DNA of 64,000 nucleotides, taken from NORP259 sp041398705. Lineage in GTDB: Bacteria > Planctomycetota > UBA1135 > GCA-002686595. How positions within the stretch are numbered: position 1 is the stretch's first letter; each line of letters begins with the position of its first letter. The stretch covers positions 372,001 through 436,000 of the forward strand of contig JAWKUI010000003.1 in assembly GCA_041398705.1 (NCBI GenBank). The letters are read 5' to 3'. Positions 59,837-64,000 of the stretch are shown piece by piece. Under the pieces are notes generated by a model. It searched no databases. It was given only the letters and a program-made list of their open reading frames with translations, and had not been told where the DNA came from. The position numbers and the translations under genes are program-made.

Positions 59837-59842
59837 ATCATA
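59837..59842 (-). promoter_or_regulatory. Candidate -10 element of a leaderless promoter (beta-CASP nuclease gene)
   Basis: Reads TATGAT on the minus strand, 6 bases before the ATG at 59830; TTGCCC (59858-59863) 15 bases upstream may be the -35. Confidence 0.5.
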
Positions 59843-60098
59843 CTGGGGCAGGTGGGTGGGCAAGTCTGCCTTTCTCGGGTCCGGGACCTTTCGAGGGGCG
59901 TGAAGGGGGCCGGCGCGGGGTGCCCTACGAAATCGGAGGCAGCCTTCAGAGTCCGCGGGACCCATTCCGATAGCAGCCCGGTCCCGGATACCCCATTTCC
60001 GCCGGGATTTTCCATTCCATCACAGCCGGATCATTCGATCCGCCTGCTTTTTCCAGCTTGAGCGAGGGCCCCTCGGAACCCTCACACCGTTCTTGGCA

Positions 60099-61289
60099 AT
60101 GAAACGAATCTTGTTTGTAGACGACGAGAAGAACATTCTCGACGGACTGCGTCGCTCCCTGCGCTCGAAGCGCTCGGAGTGGGACATGCACTTCGCAACC
60201 TCGGGCAAAGAAGCCCTCGAGTGGATGGAGCAGCAGCCCTTCGATGTGGTCATCGCCGACATGAAGATGCCGATCATGGATGGGGCGCAGTTGCTCTCCG
60301 CCGTGGCGGATCGGTATCCGAAGACCGCCCGCATCGTGCTTTCGGGCCAGGCGGAAATGGAAGCGGCCATGCGCAGTGTGTTGGTTTCGCACCAGTTCCT
60401 GTCCAAACCTTGCGAGGTTGGGGCCCTGGAGGAAATCATCCGTCGCGCCGTGGGCCTCGAGAAGATCCTCACCGACGACAGCCTGCGTTCGCTCGTCGGT
60501 TCGATCCGGACCCTGCCCGCTCTGCCCAGCACCTATTGCGAGCTGACCAAAGCCCTGGCCGAGACCGAAGTGGATCTTGACAAGGTGGGGCGCATCATAG
60601 AACAGGACGCCGCGGTTTCGGCCAAGATCCTCCAGATCGTCAATTCGAGCTTCTTCGGCGTGCGGTCCCGCATCGCCAACGTGCCGCAAGCCGTCTCGTT
60701 CCTCGGCACCCAGACCACGCGCGACCTGGTCCTGACCCTCGGCATCGTCAAGGAACTCGAACGCGGCGTGCTTCCGCGCGGGATCGATCTGAACGAGATC
60801 CAGGACATGTCCTTGCGCAGCGCGCGCCTGGCGCGCGGCATGATGGCCGAAAAGCTGCAGAAGGAGTACACCTTCCTAGCGGGCCTGCTCCAGGACGTGG
60901 GATTGATCATTCTTGCGGCCGAGTATCCCGAGTTCTACTCGAGAGCCTTGGCTGGCGAGTACGGGCCGGAGCCCATCCCGCAACTCGAACGCAAGCAGTG
61001 GGGAGCGACCCACGGCGAAGTGGGTGCCTATCTGTTGACCCTCTGGGGCATTCCGTACCCAATCACCGAAGCCATCGCGGCGCACCACGAACCGTGGTTG
61101 GCGCCGACCCAGAGTTTTGGCGTGACCGCTGCCACTTACATCGGTGGGATGCTGGCCATGGAGAACCGCCCGGACTACCCCCTGCGTATCACCATGAACG
61201 AGCCGTACGTGCGCGGCCTCGGGGTCTGGGAGCGGCTTGGTGAGTGGCGCGGGCTGTTGCATGGCGAAACCCAGGAGCGGGCGGCCTGA
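60099..61289 (+). CDS. Response regulator with REC and HDOD domains
   Basis: The ATG at 60099 gives 396 residues (a TTG two codons upstream is possible). The receiver domain (1-120) has the acidic pair D8/D9, the phosphoacceptor D54 in VIADMKMP and the conserved Lys in FLSKPCE. The C-terminal HDOD domain (about 133-330) has TLPALPSTY, IIEQDAAVSAKILQIVNSSFFG and the LLQDVGLIIL stretch. HDOD lacks the metal-binding HD pair and acts as a protein-interaction module in signalling. First gene of a coupled signalling operon with a 2-base gap to the next. Confidence 0.93.
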   Translation: MKRILFVDDEKNILDGLRRSLRSKRSEWDMHFATSGKEALEWMEQQPFDVVIADMKMPIMDGAQLLSAVADRYPKTARIVLSGQAEMEAAMRSVLVSHQFLSKPCEVGALEEIIRRAVGLEKILTDDSLRSLVGSIRTLPALPSTYCELTKALAETEVDLDKVGRIIEQDAAVSAKILQIVNSSFFGVRSRIANVPQAVSFLGTQTTRDLVLTLGIVKELERGVLPRGIDLNEIQDMSLRSARLARGMMAEKLQKEYTFLAGLLQDVGLIILAAEYPEFYSRALAGEYGPEPIPQLERKQWGATHGEVGAYLLTLWGIPYPITEAIAAHHEPWLAPTQSFGVTAATYIGGMLAMENRPDYPLRITMNEPYVRGLGVWERLGEWRGLLHGETQERAA

Positions 61290-61291
61290 TC

Positions 61292-62446
61292 ATGGGAGAC
61301 AAGAGCCGCATCCTGTTGGTGGATGATGAGCAGGCCGTACTCGACGGCCTGACTCGTCAGCATCGCAAGCACTACGAATGCGTCACCGCCTGTGGCGGGC
61401 ACGCGGCCCTGGAGCTGTTGCAGCGGGACCCGGACTTCGGCGTCATCGTGACCGACTTCAACATGCCCGGCATGGATGGCACGCAATTCCTGGGCAAGGC
61501 CCACGCGTTGGTGCCGGGCTCGATGGGCATCATGCTGACGGGCAAAGCCGACCTGAACATGGCCATCGACGCGGTCAACCGCGGGCACATCTTCCGGTTC
61601 CTGACCAAACCGTGCGAACCGGAGAACTTCCGGGCCTGCGTGGATGCGGGGCTTGAGAACGTGCGGTTGCGGCGGGCGGAGAAGGATCTGCTCGAGCAGA
61701 CGGTGCGCGGCAGCGTCGAGATCCTGTCCGAGATCCTGTCCCTGGCGAACCCGACCGCCTTCGGACGCGCCAACGGCGTGGCGAAGATGGTGCAGCACAT
61801 CGCTTCGATCCTCGGGCTCGAAGATCGGTGGCAGTTCGAGACGGCGGCCCTGCTATCGCAGATCGGCTGCATCGCGATTCCGGACGAGGTGCTGCAGTCC
61901 CAGGCGGAGGGCAAGGACCTTTCGCCCGAGCAGCAGGCGATGGTCGACAGCCACCCGCAGGTGGCGCACCATCTGATCTCGCGCATTCCGCGACTGCAGG
62001 ACGTGGCCGACATGATCCTGCAGCCAACGGCAAAACACCCGGAGCGGGCGTCGGATCGGGTGCGCACTGGAGGCCAGATCCTGGCCGCAGCGCAGACGTT
62101 CTTCGACCTGATCCACCGGGGCACCACGCGCCGGGATGCGATCAAATTCCTGACGGAGCGCCCGGACGTCTGCGACCCACGCATCGCTCGGGCCCTGGTG
62201 ACGGCCAAGGTCACCCAGGACAAGCCCAGCGAACGCCTAGTGGTGGTCACGGAGTTGACTGTGGGCATGCGCCTGCTCGAGCCGGAGCGCAACCGCGCGG
62301 GCAACCTGGTGCTCGGGGCGGATCACTCGGTCACCGAGAGTTCGCGCACCCGACTGCTTAACTACCACCTATTGGGCAACTTGGAGCAGACCCACTACCG
62401 AGTCTACGTGCCGGAAGAATCCGAGGCTTCCGGACGAGCTGCTTGA
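61292..62446 (+). CDS. Response regulator with REC and a degenerate HD-GYP-like domain
   Basis: The ATG at 61292 gives 384 residues. The receiver domain has DD at 11-12, phosphoacceptor D55 in VTDFNMPG and K107 in FLTKPCE. The C-terminal part follows the RpfG-type HD layout: FGRANGVAKMVQHIASILGL, then AALLSQIGCIAIPDEVL where the family has AALLHDIGKIGIPD. The catalytic H-D pair is S189-Q190 and the Lys is Cys, and the GYP motif is not seen. So c-di-GMP hydrolysis is not expected; a sensory or partner-binding role is likely. The FIST gene follows 10 bases later. Confidence 0.9.
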   Translation: MGDKSRILLVDDEQAVLDGLTRQHRKHYECVTACGGHAALELLQRDPDFGVIVTDFNMPGMDGTQFLGKAHALVPGSMGIMLTGKADLNMAIDAVNRGHIFRFLTKPCEPENFRACVDAGLENVRLRRAEKDLLEQTVRGSVEILSEILSLANPTAFGRANGVAKMVQHIASILGLEDRWQFETAALLSQIGCIAIPDEVLQSQAEGKDLSPEQQAMVDSHPQVAHHLISRIPRLQDVADMILQPTAKHPERASDRVRTGGQILAAAQTFFDLIHRGTTRRDAIKFLTERPDVCDPRIARALVTAKVTQDKPSERLVVVTELTVGMRLLEPERNRAGNLVLGADHSVTESSRTRLLNYHLLGNLEQTHYRVYVPEESEASGRAA

Positions 62447-62456
62447 GGAGAATGTG

Positions 62457-63602
62457 ATGGGCAACCCAGGATCGAAATCCACATCGATTACCGGCAGCGT
62501 TGAGCGGGCTTCAACCCATCAATCCGATCCCGTGGCTGCGGCCCGGGAGCTGGCGGAGCAGTTGCCGATCAGCGCTGCGGCGACTCTCGTGTTCTGTTCC
62601 AGCGACTACGACTTGAATGCGCTGGGTGCGGCGCTGCAGCAGCATCTGGTGCATCCGGTGTTCGGCTGCACAACGGCGGGGGAATTGGGCCCGGGGGGGT
62701 ACCTCAAGAACTCGATCACAGCGATCACCTTCGCTGCCGGGGCGTTTGAAATCCAGGCTGCCGAGATCGATCTAGTCGGGGACATCGCTCGCAATGCCGT
62801 TGCGGCCACGGCCATGGCCACCGAGCTGGCCGAGGGCTGCCGGGGGGGCGAGCGGGTCTTCGGCGTGGTGCTGACCGATGGCCTGGCGAAGCGCGAGGAG
62901 GAACTGATGGCCCAGTTGTTCCTGCACACCCCGCCCTTCACGCTGGTGGGGGGCTCCGCGGGGGACTCGCTGCGTTTTGAACAGACCGAAGTGCTCTACC
63001 GGGGCAGTTTCGCGCCGAATCGCGCGGTGCTGCTCGCTGTGCGCACTCGGCTGCCCTTCTTGACCTTCCGCTTCCAACACCACACCAGCGCGGGGGTGCC
63101 GATGGTGGTCACCAAAGCCGACTCGGCCGAGCGCATCATCTGGGAGTTGAATGGCCGCCCGGCTGTGGAGGAGTACGCGCGGGTGACGGGGGTGGTGCCG
63201 GAGCAATTCGGTCCCGAGCACTTCTCCGCCAACGCCCTCTCGATCCGGATCGGTGGCAAGGACTTCCTGCGTTCGATCCAGGATGTCGTCGCTGGAGGCG
63301 GGATCAAGTTCTATTGCGGCATCGATCAGGGGGCCGTGCTGCGCGTGGCCGAGGCCGGCGAGGCGGTGCTGATGATCGACCAGCAGGTCCACGATTTGCG
63401 CAAGGAACTCGGGGATGACCTGGTTTCCCTGTGTTTCGATTGCGTGCTCCGTCGATTGGAATTCGAACGCGACGGGGTGCTCGACACGATTGGGGGCATT
63501 CTCGAGGGAATCGGTGCCGTGGGCTTCAGTACCTACGGCGAACAATACAACGGCCTGCACATCAACCAGACCCTGGTGGGCATCGCATTCCGGAAATCAT
63601 GA
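62457..63602 (+). CDS. FIST-domain sensory protein
   Basis: The ATG at 62457 (381 residues) has a GAGGAG ribosome binding site 7 bases upstream. The N-terminal FIST domain shows VFGCTTAGELGPGGY, VVLTDGLAKREEELM and LVGGSAGDSLRFEQTEVLY; the FIST_C domain follows with LNGRPAVEEYARVTG and a Cys-containing SLCFDCVLRR region. FIST proteins bind small ligands, probably amino acids, and serve as inputs of histidine kinases or diguanylate cyclases. No transmembrane segment. The stop overlaps the start of the PAS protein (ATGA). Confidence 0.92.
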   Translation: MGNPGSKSTSITGSVERASTHQSDPVAAARELAEQLPISAAATLVFCSSDYDLNALGAALQQHLVHPVFGCTTAGELGPGGYLKNSITAITFAAGAFEIQAAEIDLVGDIARNAVAATAMATELAEGCRGGERVFGVVLTDGLAKREEELMAQLFLHTPPFTLVGGSAGDSLRFEQTEVLYRGSFAPNRAVLLAVRTRLPFLTFRFQHHTSAGVPMVVTKADSAERIIWELNGRPAVEEYARVTGVVPEQFGPEHFSANALSIRIGGKDFLRSIQDVVAGGGIKFYCGIDQGAVLRVAEAGEAVLMIDQQVHDLRKELGDDLVSLCFDCVLRRLEFERDGVLDTIGGILEGIGAVGFSTYGEQYNGLHINQTLVGIAFRKS

Positions 63603-64000
63603 CCATGGAAAGCACGCGCGAGGACCTCCTCGATCAGATCCACGCTTTGGAAACCACCGTGGCCGCGCTGCTGCAGGCGGCGGAGCGGGAGGGCGACGGA
63701 CAGGGGCCGACGGCCCTGCTGGGGCAGATGGTGCATCTCGACGACATCATCGCGGAGAAGACCTGGCAGCTGCGCCAAGCCCTCGATGAGAACCGGCGGC
63801 TGGCGGAGAACCTGCGGGCGGGCGAGACCCTGCTGCGGGCGACCTTGAACTCGATGGACTCGCACATCGCGATTCTCGATCTGCAAGGGCAGATCATCGA
63901 GACCAACCTGTCTTGGGCCGGGTTCGCGCACTTGCGTTACGGGGGGCGGGATTGCCGGATGGGCTCCAACTACCTGGACGCCTGCCACATGGATGAGGCC
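63599..64000 (+). CDS. PAS-domain signalling protein, N-terminal part (cut by window edge)
   Basis: The ATG at 63599 overlaps the FIST stop by 4 bases; 134 codons are visible. A coiled-coil region (about 4-75, LLDQIHALETTVAALLQAAE and IAEKTWQLRQALDENRRLAENL) leads into a PAS domain start (LLRATLNSMDSHIAILDLQGQIIETNLSW). The protein is probably a histidine kinase or diguanylate cyclase that uses the FIST protein as sensor and feeds the two response regulators, but its output domain lies outside the window. Confidence 0.85.
   Translation, partial: MTMESTREDLLDQIHALETTVAALLQAAEREGDGQGPTALLGQMVHLDDIIAEKTWQLRQALDENRRLAENLRAGETLLRATLNSMDSHIAILDLQGQIIETNLSWAGFAHLRYGGRDCRMGSNYLDACHMDEA

Noticed and set aside
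1..64000. CRISPR arrays, insertion sequences, integrases or phage genes
   Set aside because: No regularly spaced direct repeats, transposase, terminal inverted repeats or integrase motifs were seen anywhere in the window.

Overview
The window looks like chromosomal DNA of a planctomycete-type bacterium. The support is indirect: high G+C, a Ser/Thr kinase with TPRs, many exported proteins of unknown function, short loosely spaced operons, and two secreted proteins (12251-13240 and 46805-48202) ending in the same Cys-containing C-terminal module, which I associate with marine Planctomycetota. No rRNA, phage, insertion sequence, plasmid or CRISPR locus is visible. Core genes on both halves (ispDF, ruvC, nadC, purB, plsY, gpsA, two tRNAs) argue for ordinary chromosome.

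Layout. 1-6 kb: a truncated Asp-box protein, an exonuclease-WYL fusion, a methyltransferase and a kinase-TPR protein, all on the minus strand. 6-13 kb: an unknown protein with an eIF1/SUI1 homologue, a FUN14 protein, a glutaredoxin-lipoprotein pair, a secretin-N-domain-like protein and two exported proteins. 13.3-19.5 kb: a seven-gene minus-strand operon, the most interesting part of the window. Five tandem paralogous proteins with twin-arginine leaders and a conserved C-terminal cysteine signature are followed by a DUF692/MNIO-type oxidative enzyme and an overlapping small partner gene. This order resembles the substrate-MNIO-partner order of RiPP-like metallophore (bufferin) operons, but the candidate substrates are 270-330-residue proteins instead of short peptides. 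19.9-23.1 kb: an acetyltransferase and small membrane proteins, two of them paralogues. 23.5-26.7 kb: a tandem pair of B12-binding radical SAM proteins. 27-32.8 kb: a four-gene operon of exported proteins divergent from a large PpiC-like protein. 32.9-43.4 kb: ABC exporter, isoprenoid genes ispD/ispF, ruvC, a MinD-like ATPase and a translationally coupled HhH-nadC-RsbW-VanZ operon. 43.5-56 kb: DUF1028 protein, purB, a secreted repeat protein, a cation efflux protein, a frameshifted sugar isomerase, a DHH phosphoesterase with a ThiD-like kinase, tRNA-Gly, plsY-gpsA and tRNA-Pro. 56-60 kb: SDR, LOG-family and beta-CASP nuclease genes. 60-64 kb: a coupled signalling operon (REC-HDOD, REC with a degenerate HD domain, FIST sensor, PAS protein cut by the window edge).

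A pattern across the window: at least twelve genes that head transcription units carry a TAnnnT-like -10 hexamer only 6-8 bases upstream of the start codon, with no room for a ribosome binding site. This suggests that leaderless mRNAs are common in this organism.
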